Source: Nymphaea colorata
Lineage: Eukaryota > Streptophyta > Magnoliopsida > Nymphaeales > Nymphaeaceae
Assembly (NCBI RefSeq): GCF_008831285.2
Contig: NC_045147.1
Span: 11,721,427-11,785,426, forward strand
DNA: 64,000 bases
Reading direction: 5' to 3'
The translations under genes and the position numbers were made by a program. This document shows, piece after piece, positions 24,516 to 36,580 of the stretch. The notes under the pieces were generated by a model. It did not search any database and was not told where the DNA came from. It saw only the letters and a program-made list of their open reading frames with translations. Each line of letters begins with the position of its first letter. Position 1 is the stretch's first letter.

Positions 24516-26217
24516 CACGATGGTTCTTGTGTCGATGTTGTTCCTTTCCATGAAGTCCCAATCTATCACTGAGTTGGTAACACCAGCATTATTTACCTGC
24601 AGTTGAAACAAATACATCCATCACCGAACGAAACCCCCACATACGTAAACTTAGCTCAACATGTATTTTTTCATCGGGCCGGTTTGATGGGCAGGAAAAG
24701 CACTGTAGCTCTAAAAAAAATTCAAATTTTTTTAATTTTTCTTGCTTATCAAAAGTAGAGAAATTTTTTTTACCGTTAAAAGGTGGAAATGAAAATATAT
24801 TTAAGAAAAATGTTTCCAAGTACAAACATTTTTTCGGAATTTTTTTTTTTAACCATTAGGAAGAAGAAGGATGCCGAGGAAGAAGGGAAGGATGCCGAGG
24901 AAGAAGGGAATGAGGAACGAGGAGGGAGGAGGAAGAAGGGACGCAGAGGGAGGAGGAAGAAGGGAAGGAAGGAGGAGGATGATGTGGAAGAAATTCTGAA
25001 ACGGCGTCCCAGGTGGTCTCAGGCCTGACAGAGAGGACCGCAGGCAATGATTTTTAGAAAAATCAGGAGATCTCCTAAAATCACGAAACTTGGTTCTCAA
25101 CAAGAGCACCAGCCACGCTCCAATTTTGAGAGAAATCTGAGCACTCTCCAGCAGACTGTTGAGATTGAAGATTCGGGACGCCTGTCGCCTGTGACGGAGT
25201 TCAGTTCTGGGCGTCGCCGTTTCCCGCCAGATCATCTCCTCCAGTTTCGTGGTCCGTGGTCCGACCAGCTTCAAAATTGGTAGATATGATCTCCTAGATG
25301 TTACAGATCGAATGACATGGAAACCAACAAAATATCCGAAAAAGCCTTGGAAATAGGAACTGGTCGGTGGAAAGACAGGGCAGAGCCTGGGTCGTCTTTC
25401 ACTGCTTGAATCTTGCTCTACACTACTACAATAGCCGTGATTCCACCTTCCATCCACAGATTAATCCGAGGGGAATCCATTGGCCCCAAAATCCCCAAGA
25501 ACGATCAACGAATGAGTTGCTGCCTCCCTTCTTTCTCCTTCCTCCTTCCCTTCTTCCTCCCTCCCCCTCTCTTTTGTTCCTCTTTCCTCCTTCCCTTCTT
25601 CCTCCCTCGCTCCCTGTTTCCTCTTTCAGCCACATCTTTTGATCAACCCACCATTTCCATCGATTTTTCCTCCCTCGCCATCAAACAATGAAATTTATTT
25701 TCAAAAAATTAATTTCAAATTAACAAACACAACGTGGTTTTGAAAATATAAAATTTTATTTCTCATCTACCAAATTTATAAATAAATTTTTAAAAATTTC
25801 TTTTCAAAAACATACTTCTAGCCATCAAACACAGTGAAACCATCATTTTTCTTTCCTAGCGTATGAAAAATTTTACCAGAATATGGACCAACCAATCAAG
25901 TGATTTCAACCAATCAACGAAATCAACACACTTTGCTCTTGAGTGGTATCCAGAGTGTGGAAGATGACGTTCTTTCTCCCCATTTCTGCTGCTTCTTGCA
26001 GGAGCTGTTGAGCAGAGGATGAGAGTTGTTCCTGGGGCTTACGAGCAGTCATGATGACGGTCAGCCCCTTGCCTGCGAGCTGCCGGCATATCTCCAGCCC
26101 GATCCCTCTGTTCGCTCCCGTCACCACCGCCACCGTCTCCCCACTCCACCACTCTGCTCCCTCTCCTGCCTGCAACCAAGAAAACGGAGGCCATGTACCT
26201 GTGATTTCGTGTAGCAT
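24516..26217 (-). pseudogene. SDR copy C: exons 1 and 2 only
   Basis: Exon 1 (25877-26217, ATG at 26217) encodes EWWSGETVAVVTGANRGIG and is nearly identical to copy E. It lacks one base near 25924, so the frame ends at SVLISLIG. Exon 2 (24516-24596, 81 bp) is intact (VNNAGVTNSVIDWDF). No exon 3 or 4 follows. The sequence downstream joins the truncated exon 1 of copy B at about 23992. The intron between the two exons carries a 1.17-kb insertion (24676-25841). B plus C thus look like a deletion fusion of two former genes. Confidence 0.85.
24676..25841. mobile_element. insertion in copy C intron 1, probable non-autonomous DNA transposon
   Basis: Absent from the colinear introns of A (14710-14745) and E (33480-33515). 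The left end reads GGGCCGGTTTGATGG. The right end contains CCATCAAACACAGTG, so the ends carry a short inverted repeat GTTTGATGG. Flanks share ATC (24673-24675 and 25842-25844), and about 10 bp of the target were lost. Inside, a purine-rich arm (24857-24990) is matched by a pyrimidine-rich arm (25525-25625). The GTTTGATGG end resembles that of the Harbinger-like element at 49440, but the right terminus is not clean. Family assignment is tentative. Confidence 0.6.
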
Positions 26218-28990
26218 GCATATATAGAAACAGGGCCTCTAATTACAAATTGAAGTGAACTCTATGATCAAGTTCCGCAGAAGCAGACGAAAGCAACACA
26301 AAGATGGAACGACACCCAACGAAGCACCTAAGCATATGCTCTCTCTACATCCTAATCAAAGCAACTAAAACTATTCATTTCTCTCACCATTGTGGTCGGC
26401 CTTCTCTACCTCTCTCACCAAATGAAGCAGCAGGAACCTTAATGGTCAATGAAATGGAGAGCAGGATTATGTACGCATATATATAGGCCAGCACCAAGTG
26501 GACCAATATGTTACTCGTGCAAAATTTGGTGAAGATACCACTTTAATCGAAGCCTTTGCAATCTCTTCTTCACATTTTAAAAACTTTAAAAAATTATATG
26601 TAAACCTAAAAAAATAGTTTAATATGTATATAAAACTTAAAAGTTTTTATTTCGACCATATTAAAATTGAAATTATAGTTTGATTCTTGAGACAAAAAAA
26701 TTTCTAGAGTGGGCCAGATGTCGAAACCAGTGGACAGATTGTCTTCCACTACAAGCGGACGACGACGAACATAATTGTGTCTCCCTGGCTGAGGGGTATG
26801 CCCTGTCGCATTTATCCAAATATCAATAGATAAATAACATAATTTGTTTGGGCTGGCATGAGAAATTGCTCCTACCAACCCACACCTCCACATTGGCCAC
26901 ATCTTATTGCCTTAATTTGTCGGCAGCTTGAATCTGAACCCCATGGAGCCTAACTTGAACCATATCATATACGATCCGTATAAGGTGATTCCAGTAAGGT
27001 CTTTAACCTGACAAATTGGAGTTGGCTAAGTGGGTTAAATATAATGTTACTGTTGCATGCATCTATTTCAAAAATACTGTAAATTCATGCAATACTTTTT
27101 AAAAGTGTATGATGAATCTAACTAATTTTTTGGTTAGATGCATGAGAACAATAACATTATTATTATGTTATTGTTTCCAAACAGTTTTTTAAGAATCGAT
27201 TGGCAACCAGAACATTTTTCACCAAAACATTTTGAAAATGTCTCATAAATCTGGTGCCTAGTTGAAATCTACCATAATATCTCTGATTCCAAACAGCCTT
27301 TTTAAGAGTATTAATTGATGCAAGAAACGTTTTTCATGCAAAAAAATATGTGTTGGTGAAAGACAAAAAAAAATTCTCCACCAAAAATATTAAAAAAAAT
27401 GTTTCACCCGTTTTCCACGTGTTCTGAAATGCGCTTACCAAATGTCCTTAAGGTTAGGTAGGAACACACGGGCCACTGCCTTTATCAGCTGACATAAATT
27501 ACTTATTTATATACAAGTGTCCCTTAAACTGTTAGTGACATTTAGCTAGAAATTTTAGATTACTCGCCGCAGTTCTAAGAGGCTATATTCAAAATGTAAG
27601 GTGGTCTCGGTCATAGCAAGTGGGTCCAATGTAGGGGCGATGCATATCCATACAACATCTTTATGTAATATGGTGCATATCTGTATACATCCTCTATAGT
27701 CTAGATATGCGTTGCAGAAACCATCTCTTGCTTACACGAACATTTCTAAAAATCTTCATTTGGCATTGTAAAAGTTTTTGAAACATAAATTTGGCTCTCC
27801 TTAAAAAAATTTCAACGGTTTCTTTGAAAATTTTCAGCCACCCAAAAAAAAAATTGTGGTCAATGCAGCAAAAACAAATTAATCTTCGAAAGAGAGGAAG
27901 AAAGAACAAAGTGAAGAAAGCAGGTTAGAAAAAATTATTTGGCAAGTCAAGAAAATAGGTTAGAATATAGTTCCAAATAAAGTCAAGGAACTAGTCTTTA
28001 GATTGCTTGGGAAACATTTCTGCATTAGAAAACTATTCTTTGAAATTAAAAGAGAAAGTAAACTTGAAAATTACGTTAGAAAATGCCAACTGTTTGAAGT
28101 TGCTCTCTTTTATAGTGCAAACACGTCCCTAGCTTTGAAATTGCTTTTGAGCACGTGCCCATGAATTTTTCACCAAGGGGGTTCGAATAATAGTTTCAAA
28201 ATTTTAACAACATATAATTTTTTAAAATTCTTAACAATTACATCTAAAAATTTTGTTTTTGAAATTTTGAGAGGGGCCAAGGCCCTGCCATCCCCTTGGC
28301 TCCGCCCCAATTTGAAATTGTTTTTTGAAAACACTATCCTGAGGGCTGGATTTAACATAGTTTTTTGAAAGGTTTTCAATGTAGATAGATCTGAAATTTT
28401 TTTTGGAAGAGTTTCAATTGAATTTGAATTTTATTTGAACAATTTCCAACATGAGGTTCAATTTGAAATTTTTGTTGAAAGATTTCCAACACGAGGGCTG
28501 GATTATTTGAAATTGTTTTGACAATGTCAGCTCAGAGATTGGATTTGAATATGGATTTTAAAACCATTAATCCAGAGGTTGTGTTTGGAAAAAGATTGTG
28601 AAAATGCCCGTTCAGAGGCCGGGTTTGAACTGGACGTCAAGTAGAAAGGCCAAGAGCTTTCAAACAGATAATCAAATGGCTGATGGGAACCATGCAGACA
28701 AAGGAGGGGCACCTACATACGAGTAAAATAAATTGTTCAAGAAACCAATGTAAAAAAAAAAAAAACATTTGCCAGACTGTGTGGGCGGATGCCCACACAA
28801 GCCCAATGCATGCAGACTCACCATTGAGTTCTGATTATAGCACTACCAAAGGAGAATATTTTATGTTTGGGACAGGAATGAGTTCAGTATGTTGCTTCGT
28901 GTACATAACGAGTGTATGATGAATGTGGATCATACTTTCAAAATTCATATTTACTTTAATGTCTTAACATTGCATTGTGTATAACCAATA
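26218..28990. other. upstream flank of SDR copy C, with TATA-like motif
   Basis: No gene. Leader and promoter-proximal sequence (26218-26500) is conserved with copies A and E. TATATATA on the minus strand at 26477-26486 is the likely core promoter. GGATTATG (26464-26471) beside it is the unoccupied form of the hAT target in copy E. Beyond that the AT-rich flank matches 48270-51640. It includes a copy of the dispersed GGCGGAGCCA repeat (28146-28310) and, from 28300 to 28640, a run of loosely repeated TTGAAATTGTTTT/GAGGGCTGGATT phrases. Confidence 0.7.
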
Positions 28991-29280
28991 TTCTTAATCA
29001 TGTTGTTATCTCATATCTCTGTTATTATCTCATATTCATTATCTCATACCCATTTTCTTATCTTACTCGTATCATTATCTTGTACCAATGTCATTATCAT
29101 TTCTATAGTATTTCATACACAAAATAGAAAACCAATCCAACACCTGGGTTCGATATTCGAGCATTTTTCTTCCCTCTTGCGAGGAAGATCTTAACATACA
29201 AGGAATTAATTTCTTGTATACTTCGTGCCTAATAAGTTTGATGGACGAGGGAAACCTAACAAATTTTGGTTTCTGGTTAC
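28990..29280. repeat. degenerate TTATCTCATAC repeats and copy D downstream sequence
   Basis: 28998-29110 is a run of degenerate 12-18 bp phrases around TTATCTCATAC, shared with the left arm of the inverted array at 51660-51850. 29115-29280 matches copy B sequence at 23600-23812. No gene. Confidence 0.6.
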
Positions 29281-29352
29281 CATGATGTCGATAAATCCAA
29301 CACGTAGCTTCAACCAGTCGACGAAATCCATCACACTCTGCTGTTGTAATAT
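29281..29352 (-). pseudogene. SDR copy D: 3' end of exon 1 only
   Basis: Encodes QQQSVMDFVDWLKLRVGFID and ends at a donor-like ATG/GTAACC, like copy B exon 1. The intron downstream of it also matches copy B (23600-23812). Everything else of this copy is gone. To the right the sequence passes within 160 bp into the 3' flank of copy E. Confidence 0.75.
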
Positions 29353-29867
29353 CCTGCATAACAAATAACCTGCATCGGTTACCCTACTCCCAAATTTGGT
29401 GCAAAAAACTTTAGTAGTATCTACAAAGTACAAACCCAGCCAGTTTTGGAACACAACAAATATTTGGTTTCTTTTAGTTACTTGATTTTTTGACACAGTT
29501 ACAAGGTTTAATAGAATAACAAAACAATAAAATGTCATTTAAGAGAAGGTGAGTGCAAATATTAACCAAATTTGCGCAGGTTCATGAGGTTAAGACATAC
29601 TTGAGCATGAGACATGCCTTAACCTCGAGCAGTATCCAACTAAATTAAATCCAACCAACACATGCATGGGACATTTAAACGTTATTCATGGAACTACAAT
29701 CGCATGACAGTAATTCAACAAATGTCCAAACAAGAAAGATGGAAACTAAGGATGAGAAGGACTCAGCCCGTAGATAGAAGTCTACTGATCCTTAGGTCAC
29801 CTATGACAAAAAAAATCAATCGACGGAACACATTTGCTTCTTGAATGCCATAAGTTTTTAGTTATCC

Positions 29868-32800
29868 TCAAAAGTCGGCATCCTTCCTTTCCAGGAAGTT
29901 GCGGCCGGAAGGGCCGCCGGCAGGCAGAAGAGCAACGTGCGCCAAGTTCGCAGCCCCTTCCGCCGGAGAGAAGTCGCCGGAGCCAAAGGTCATGTCAGTC
30001 GTCACATAGCCAGGGTGCACGCTGTTGACACAAGCTTTGTCGCCCAATTCAAGGGCCAAGAGCCTCGTGTAGGCGTTCAACGCAATCTTGGAGATGCAAT
30101 AAGAGGGAAACTTAAGGGGCCATTTCTCCATGCCCTTCTCCGACTTCACGTCGTCAAGGAACATGGCCAACACACCGTCGATCTTCTGCTCAGTCAAGCC
30201 CATCGTGTCACACAGTTGCTGCCTCAACTCCTCGTCCCTTAGATGCTGTCACCACCATTGTTGATCTACAGTAAAAAACTCTTTCCCAAGAAATATTCTG
30301 ATACAATGGAGAATAGTAAAGTGCATGGCTAGATTTTTTTTTCTAAGGATGCAATATATAATTTTCAGGATTGATTCGACTAAATTAAAATTTTTAGAAA
30401 TATTGAACGGTAGATTTTAATTTTTCATAAACTGATGGAGCCATGGCCCCTGCCCTCGATCATGATATATATGTTATGGCCGCAGGGACCACATTATGCA
30501 TCAGAAATTAACAAAATGTGCTATTTATTAAATGGAAGGCCCCTTACCTTATAAGGATAAAAGCTGAACAAAATTTCACCGTATTAAATTACCAAAACAC
30601 CCCACAGTAAAACGTGGGAACAAGTTTTTCCATATTAATGGCATCACATGGAAAATGTCTTTCAAGGGATGCCAATATATCCAATTTGAATCAGATATCC
30701 GATCGAAACATAAAAAATTCAGGTATAGAAAAAACTTTTATGTCCGATTAAGATAATTGAATCGGATTCTGATTTAAGAAATGACGTTTTCGGATTGAAG
30801 TATATATAAATATCTGATCAGATTCAGATATGAATATAAAGATTGTATTCAGATCGGATTTGAATGGTGAAAGTTGATTTCGGATTCGGATATGCATTTT
30901 GTTCATTCACATTTGAATCCAAATTTGAGTCCGACTATATGAACATTTGAAAGAGGAATGTACTTAAGAGTATATGTGGTTCAAATCCGATTTGTTGACA
31001 TCCCTATCCATGGTCTGGACATGTACGCGCTCGTAGCATATGTCCATCTCCAGAATGGGTGGCCTCCTCATTAATCTGAAAGGAAACAACAAAAAATTTG
31101 TTGGGTGAGCTCAAATATCGGACCGACCCACATGGACGGTTCGGTCATACTCGATTTGAAATAATGGAAGAATTTCATGTTAAAGAATTGGACTTACACA
31201 TGATAGTCCATAGTTGGATGAGACGTTGACAATCCTGGGCTTGTAAGAAGTGGGACGTAAGAGAGGAAGCAGCGCCTTGGTCAATCTCTTCGTTCCATAA
31301 AAGTTGGTCTATACTCGATTTGAACTAATGGAAGAATTTCATGTTAAAGAATTGGACTTACACATGATAGTCCATAGCTGGATGAGACGTTGACAATCCT
31401 GGGCTTGTAAGAAGTGGGACGTAAGAGAGGAAGCAGCGCCTTGGTCAATCTCTTCGTTCCATAAAAGTTGGTCTCTATGTTGTGCTTTGCCGATTCATAC
31501 TTCTCCGAAATCCCCTCCGTCCATGTAGGATGTGCCTGTGTGCAAAAAGTGAGTGGAGAGAGATCAGCAAATCAGTATTGCACAAATCACTTAAAGTTTT
31601 ATATGTATATATAATGTGGTCGAATTGCTAAAAAGATTAGAAAGTGTCACTAAAATCTTTAGTCACCGCCATTAGTGATGATTTGTGGTTTAACTAAGAG
31701 TTAATTGTCTTTTTTAGTGAAAGGTTATAATTTTTTATTCATTTGGCAACATCAGAGGCAGCCAACTGATTTCAATTCTGGATGGCTAAAACTTTAGAAA
31801 CCATACTTATACATATACACTAGAATAATCTGTCAGTCTGCAACAAAAATAAATCGCTTAAAATGTTGTTATATATAGGAACTTTCAAGAAGACCAATAA
31901 AAGCTAATTAAATGGCTTGAGTTCACTTTACTCGATCAAGTTCATCTTGTTTGCCTAAACGAGTTATCTCAAATCTTTCTGCTGTCATTTGCCCACACAA
32001 ACGAGGTAGCACGTTTTCCGTTACCCCAATCAAGCTCTTACCTAATAGTCATCATATATGGATTGACTTAGGAGCTTGATGCAGTTAGTCGCCTTTTCAC
32101 TTACAAGCAAGTGATGCTGAGTGTGTGCATGTTTGAGCTTCCAACCCAAACACCCATGGGCAGAGCCAAGAATTTTTATAGCGAGGGATAGTTTTAAAAC
32201 GTTTAGAAGGCTGAAATATAATTTTTAAATATATATATATAAGATAAATGAAGATTTTTAAAATTTACATGCAAATTGTTAAAAAAAAAATTCTTTAAAG
32301 GGGTGCCGGTGTCCCTGCCAGCCCCCTTGATAACACTGTTTGGGGTTACTTAAAGATCTTATTGTGAGTGTGACTTTTTAATTTGACCAAATGGAGGCTG
32401 GTTAAATGACGAGAGCTCGCTTAAATCCAGCTTACCTTGTTTGCCTAAATAACTTGCTCGAACTTGTCTTGTTTTACAAACAAGCTAAGCTTGGAGCCTT
32501 GGATAGGTTTTGAGAAGTTGAGATGGACAAGCCGAATTCAGTAGTGAACGCTTGGTAATGGAAACCGTAACATGTCCCAATGTTAATACACATTTCATTA
32601 AACTATCCTAGAATGAAACAGTTTATTCCCGGTTGGCATAACCACCAATGAAAATATGAAACAATTTGTTACTGTTTTCATTACCAACTTGTTCTGCACG
32701 TTACCCCAACTCTTACCTGACAGATTTTTTTGGAATCTTCCTCTCAGACCTTTTAAACTAATTAAAGGGGAAGAAGAAGATGCTTGACAGGTTGAAGAAA

Positions 32801-33877
32801 TCTTACGGCAAGCAGCAGCACTCATTAATTTAAGATGGCATGAGACAGAATGGCATTAATAAATTCCGCCGCTTTGCCAGATAATATGGCAGCTTTTTAT
32901 TGGGCTAATACTGTTATACTTTTTACTTTTTTACTATTTTATTTACGTTAAGACACAAAATAGCCGATAGGCTGACGTGCGTTGGACGATCTTGGAAAAA
33001 TTCTTGAAAATCATTTCTTTTGACTATCTAACGATGCTTTTTTCTACAAAATGAAACATGAAAAACAAGGATACATGCTGTTGGATTTTTTAAGAAATCA
33101 TTTTGATACATGAAAAAGAGATGGATGATGAAAGACAACTTTGGAATTTTGATATAAGAAAAGGAATTCAGCATCTCTTCCACGCATGGTGGATTTTTGT
33201 AAAACAACTTTGAAATTTCGATATAAAGAAAGGAACTCAATGCATAGAACCCTTGCTCAAAGCATTACATGTTGTTCAAATAATCGGTAAGATTGAAATG
33301 TATCTGGAGATGAGGTCGAGAGAGTACCACGATGGTTCTTGTGTCGATGTTGTTCCTTTTCACGAAGTCCCAATCTATCACTGGGTTGGCAACACCAGCA
33401 TTATTTACCTGCAGTTCAAACAATTACATCCATCACCGAGCCAAACTCCCACATATGTAAACTTAGCTCAACATGTATTTTTTCAGCAGGGAAGAACGAT
33501 CATTTGTCTTTTTGTAGCGTCTGAAAGAATTTTACCAGAATATCGACGAACCAATCAAGTGATTTCAACCAATCAACGAAATCCAACACACTTTGCTCTT
33601 GAGTGGTATCCAGAGTGTGGAAGATGACCTTCTTTCTCCCCATTTCTGCTGCTTCTTGCAGGAACTGTTGAGCAGAGGATGAGAGTTGTTCCTGGGGCTT
33701 ACGAGCAGTCATGATGACGGTCAGCTCCTTGCCTGCGAGCTGCCAGCATATCTCCAGCCCGATCCCTCTGTTCGCTCCCGTCACCACCGCCACCGTCTCC
33801 CCACTCCACCACTCTGCTCCCTCTCCTGCCTGCAACCAAGAAAACAGACACCATGTACCTGTGATTTCGTGTAGCAT
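29868..33877 (-). CDS. SDR copy E: intact short-chain dehydrogenase/reductase, menthol/salutaridine-reductase type
   Basis: Predicted cytosolic NADPH-dependent carbonyl reductase of the plant neomenthol-dehydrogenase/salutaridine-reductase group. The substrate cannot be told from sequence. Exons: 33536-33877, 33328-33408, 31362-31535, 29868-30245, all phase 0 with GT/AG borders, giving 324 aa (family about 295-315). The cofactor motif TGANRGIG is at residues 33-40, NNAG at 116-119, helix Asn at about 164, catalytic Ser at about 193 in NVSSSYG, and Tyr248/Lys252 in YCISK. The ATG at 33877 adds about 16 residues before AGEGAEWWSGETVAV, so the true start, or a short upstream exon, is uncertain. 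ICWQLAGKE differs from ICRQLAGKG in C. A 14-kb hAT lies about 255 bp upstream. It is the only copy without a visible coding lesion. Confidence 0.82.
31147..31474 (-). repeat. 164-bp tandem duplication containing the 3' part of exon 3
   Basis: Units 31147-31310 and 31311-31474 are nearly identical. The unit covers about 113 bp of exon 3, its donor site and 51 bp of intron. The downstream copy lacks the exon 3 acceptor and 5' part, so it lies in intron 3 as a partial pseudo-exon with its own donor near 31197. Copy A has a single unit here. Confidence 0.9.
32156..32335. repeat. dispersed GGCGGAGCCA repeat, copy E intron 2
   Basis: Colinear with 12029-12200 in copy A: GGGCAGAGCCAAGAATTTTT at the left, AT-rich core, and GTCCCTGCCAGCCCCCTTG at the right. 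It was present before the A/E duplication. Confidence 0.6.
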
Positions 33878-34123
33878 ACATATATAGAAACAGGGCCTCT
33901 AATTACAAATTGAAGTGAACTCTATGATCAATTTCCACAGAAGCAAAGCAAATCAACACAAAGATGGAACGACACCCAACGAAGCACCTATGCATATGCC
34001 CTCTCTACATCCTAATCAAATCAACTAAAACTATTCATTTCTCTCACCATTGTGGTCGGCCTTCTCTACCTCTCTCACCAAATGAAGCAGAGGGAACCTC
34101 AATGGTCAACGAAATGGAGAGCA

Positions 34124-34131
34124 GGATTATG
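34124..34131. repeat. left 8-bp target-site duplication of the composite hAT
   Basis: GGATTATG, repeated exactly at 48253-48260. Copy C has the single unoccupied form at 26464-26471. Confidence 0.92.
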
Positions 34132-34189
34132 TAGGGGGTGGGCATCGGGTCGGCCCGTTGGGCCCCAAACCTGGGTCCGGGTCCGGCCC

Positions 34190-34440
34190 GATGGAGGGAA
34201 TGGGGAAGAAAGGGAGGGCGAGAGGGGGAGGAGGTGGAGGCGGAGGGGAGGGAAGGGGGAAGAAGGAGAGGCAGAGGGGGAGGGGAAGGGGAAAGAAGGA
34301 GAGGTGGAGGAGGTGGAGGCTGAGTGGGGGAAGGGGAAAGAAGGAGAGGCGGTGGGGAAGGGGGAAGAAACAGAGGATGGGGGACCGGAGAAGGAGGAGG
34401 TGGAGTCAGTGGCGGAGGGTGGGGGCCCTACCCCAAGAAA
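34190..34440 (+). repeat. purine-rich low-complexity tract
   Basis: Almost pure GA/GGA sequence near the hAT left end. It is much shorter in the second body (43194-43215). Open frames across it (34052-34514) are compositional artefacts. Confidence 0.85.
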
Positions 34441-35439
34441 ATGAAAAAGAAAATTTTAATTATAAAAATTTAAAAATTTTATTACTTCTATATAATATTT
34501 GGATCCGGGTTTAATTTGGCTCTACCTGTATCCAACTCCAAGTCTCGAACCCACAAAACCTGGCCCACCCCCCTTCGCTTTGACCTGTTTCAACATTTGG
34601 GGGAAAACACCGGCTGCGCCAGAGAGAGACGGAGAGATTAGAGAGTGCGAGGGGGGAGAAAACGAGAGACAAAGAGAGAGGGACATGGTCTAATAGAGAA
34701 ACACTAGTGAGAAAGGGAGCAGTAGGAGAGACCAAGAGACAAGAGAGCAGTGACTACTGAGCACGCTGTTGGCTTCAGGAAGAGGTGGGGCTGTTTCCTG
34801 ACTTTCTTTATTTTAGTGGTCTTCATTTTTGTTGGATAGTGAATTATGGTGGGGCCGTTTCTTTCATACTTTAGCTTTTCTTTTTCTTTTTCTTAACCTT
34901 TTCTGTCATTTTCTTTTTCTCTCCGTTTTATGGTGGGTTTCTAATTTCTATTCGGCACATTTTTTATTTTTTAACCTTGATCTTTCACTGTGAATCTATT
35001 ATTGTCTCCTGTTGACCTCTTTTACTGTGTTGCGCTTAAGTCTTAACTCTACTGTTGCCCTGCCGTGTTCAGTTCCTTCTTAGTTCTTCCTAATCTTTGT
35101 TTATTATGTGTGTGTGTGTTAGTGTGTGACAGTGTGAGTTTTGTTCTTTCCTTTAACTTAATCGTCAAGATTTCCTGATGTTGAACAACTAACCTTTATT
35201 ATGTGAATGTTGCCTTGCCAAGACGCAGCGAAGATTCATGTTTGTGTGTGTGTGCTATGCTATACAGACTGATTGTCGTTGCTTTGTCTTTCTAGATGGA
35301 AGCTTTGGTTATGAAAGAAATTTGCAATTTTTCAACATGAAATTTACACATTCCTTATACTTTATGGACTCCTCTTCCACATACAATATTGTTTTGGATC
35401 AGGAGGGTGTTTGTTCAGGTTGAAGAGCATGATAGAAGT

Positions 35440-35738
35440 TGTTAAGGAAATAGATGTCAAACCGTGTGAAGCATTAAGGAAAGAGGCAATCAAGGATTAC
35501 CGTGTGGAGAAATAAGGCAAGAAAATGAAGATTGGCAATCAGGAATTGCCGTGTGAAGATTCATTCCAGCGAATGAAGATTTTCAAATGATGTAACTCCT
35601 TAACATATGTATAGCTGCCTCATCACGTTGTATCTAGTTACCATTTCTGTATCAACCGTGTAAACATTATAAATACAGTGAAAACTCTTGCAAAATAAAT
35701 AACAAGAGATTTACTCACTTGCTTGTGTCGTTTCTTCA
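35440..35738 (+). repeat. R4 5' LTR
   Basis: Starts TGTTAAGGAAATAGATG and ends GTTTCTTCA, 299 bp, directly followed by the primer-binding site. Confidence 0.95.
35668..35675 (+). promoter_or_regulatory. TATA box of the R4 LTR
   Basis: TATAAATA about 70 bp before the LTR end, in the position expected for the U3 promoter. Also present in the 3' LTR. Confidence 0.6.
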
Positions 35739-35751
35739 TGGTATCAGAGCC
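35739..35751 (+). other. R4 primer-binding site
   Basis: TGGTATCAGAGCC directly after the LTR, complementary to the initiator-methionine tRNA 3' end as in most plant copia elements. Confidence 0.92.
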
Positions 35752-36252
35752 AGGCTTCATATTTTCTTATGCAGCCTTGGTTTCTCTGCGCGGTCATCGG
35801 ATAGGTCTCTCTTATCCAAATTCCTGCTGCTCTTCTGTTCAGCCATAGTTCCTTTCTTTTTCAGCGTACCTGTTCTGCAGCAAACCGTCGCCAGTGCCTT
35901 CCTCTGATTGTACCCAAAACCATCTGCCTGGAATCCTCTGTTTTTCGTCCGCCTCCCTTGCTGTTTCTTCTTCCTCTTCAACGTGTGAAACAGGGTTTCA
36001 GCCCTTCACTTCAAGAACCCGGCGCCTCCTCTGTTCTCATTTTAGGTTTACCCTACGTCGAGTAGAGGAGACCCAGCCGTCATCTCCAATCGCTCGCAGC
36101 TTGCCCGACGAGCTCTGCCCACTGCTTCCCAGCCGTCATCTCCAACCACTCGCCCACCATCTGCCCAATCGTCATCTACCCACTGCCGAACAGCCATCAT
36201 CCGCCCACCGCTCGCCCATGCCGTCATCCGCCCACTGCTCGCCCCTGCTGTC

Positions 36253-36380
36253 ATCCGCCCATCGCTCGCCCCTTGCCGTCATCCGCCCACCGCTCGCCCT
36301 TGCCGTCATCCGCCCACCGCTCGCCCTTGCCGTCATCCGCCCACCGCTCGACCCTGCCGTCATCCATCCATCGCTCGCCC
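36253..36380 (+). repeat. 27-bp minisatellite in the R4 leader
   Basis: About four to five units of CGCTCGCCCTTGCCGTCATC plus CGCCCAC, with small variations, in the untranslated leader between primer site and gag. The 214-codon open frame at 35894-36538 crosses it (SPLALAVIRPPL repeats) and is probably not a gene. Confidence 0.85.
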
Positions 36381-36580
36381 CTTGCCTCACGAGCCCTGCC
36401 CACTGCTCGACCCCTTGCCCGACAAGCTCCTGGCAGACCACTAATCCTTGCCCTTTTCACTTCCGCTTCCTTCTCGTATTAAGGTTTTTCCTTCCCTTTG
36501 GCTGCGGCACCCTATTTTTCTTTTGGACATTATATTAAGCACATATTGTCGATTTTGGACTTCATTGGTGTCTAAGTACC

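Noticed and set aside
24849-25457. 202-codon frame on the minus strand in the copy C intron insertion
   Set aside because: It has no motif I can name, and its tail is the translated pyrimidine-rich arm. It could be captured sequence but is not supported as a gene.
34052-34514. Gly/Glu/Arg-rich open frames
   Set aside because: They come from the purine-rich tract of the hAT left end, and the second hAT body does not conserve them.
35894-36538. 214-codon open frame in the R4 leader
   Set aside because: It crosses a 27-bp minisatellite and lies upstream of the true gag start. There is no known domain.
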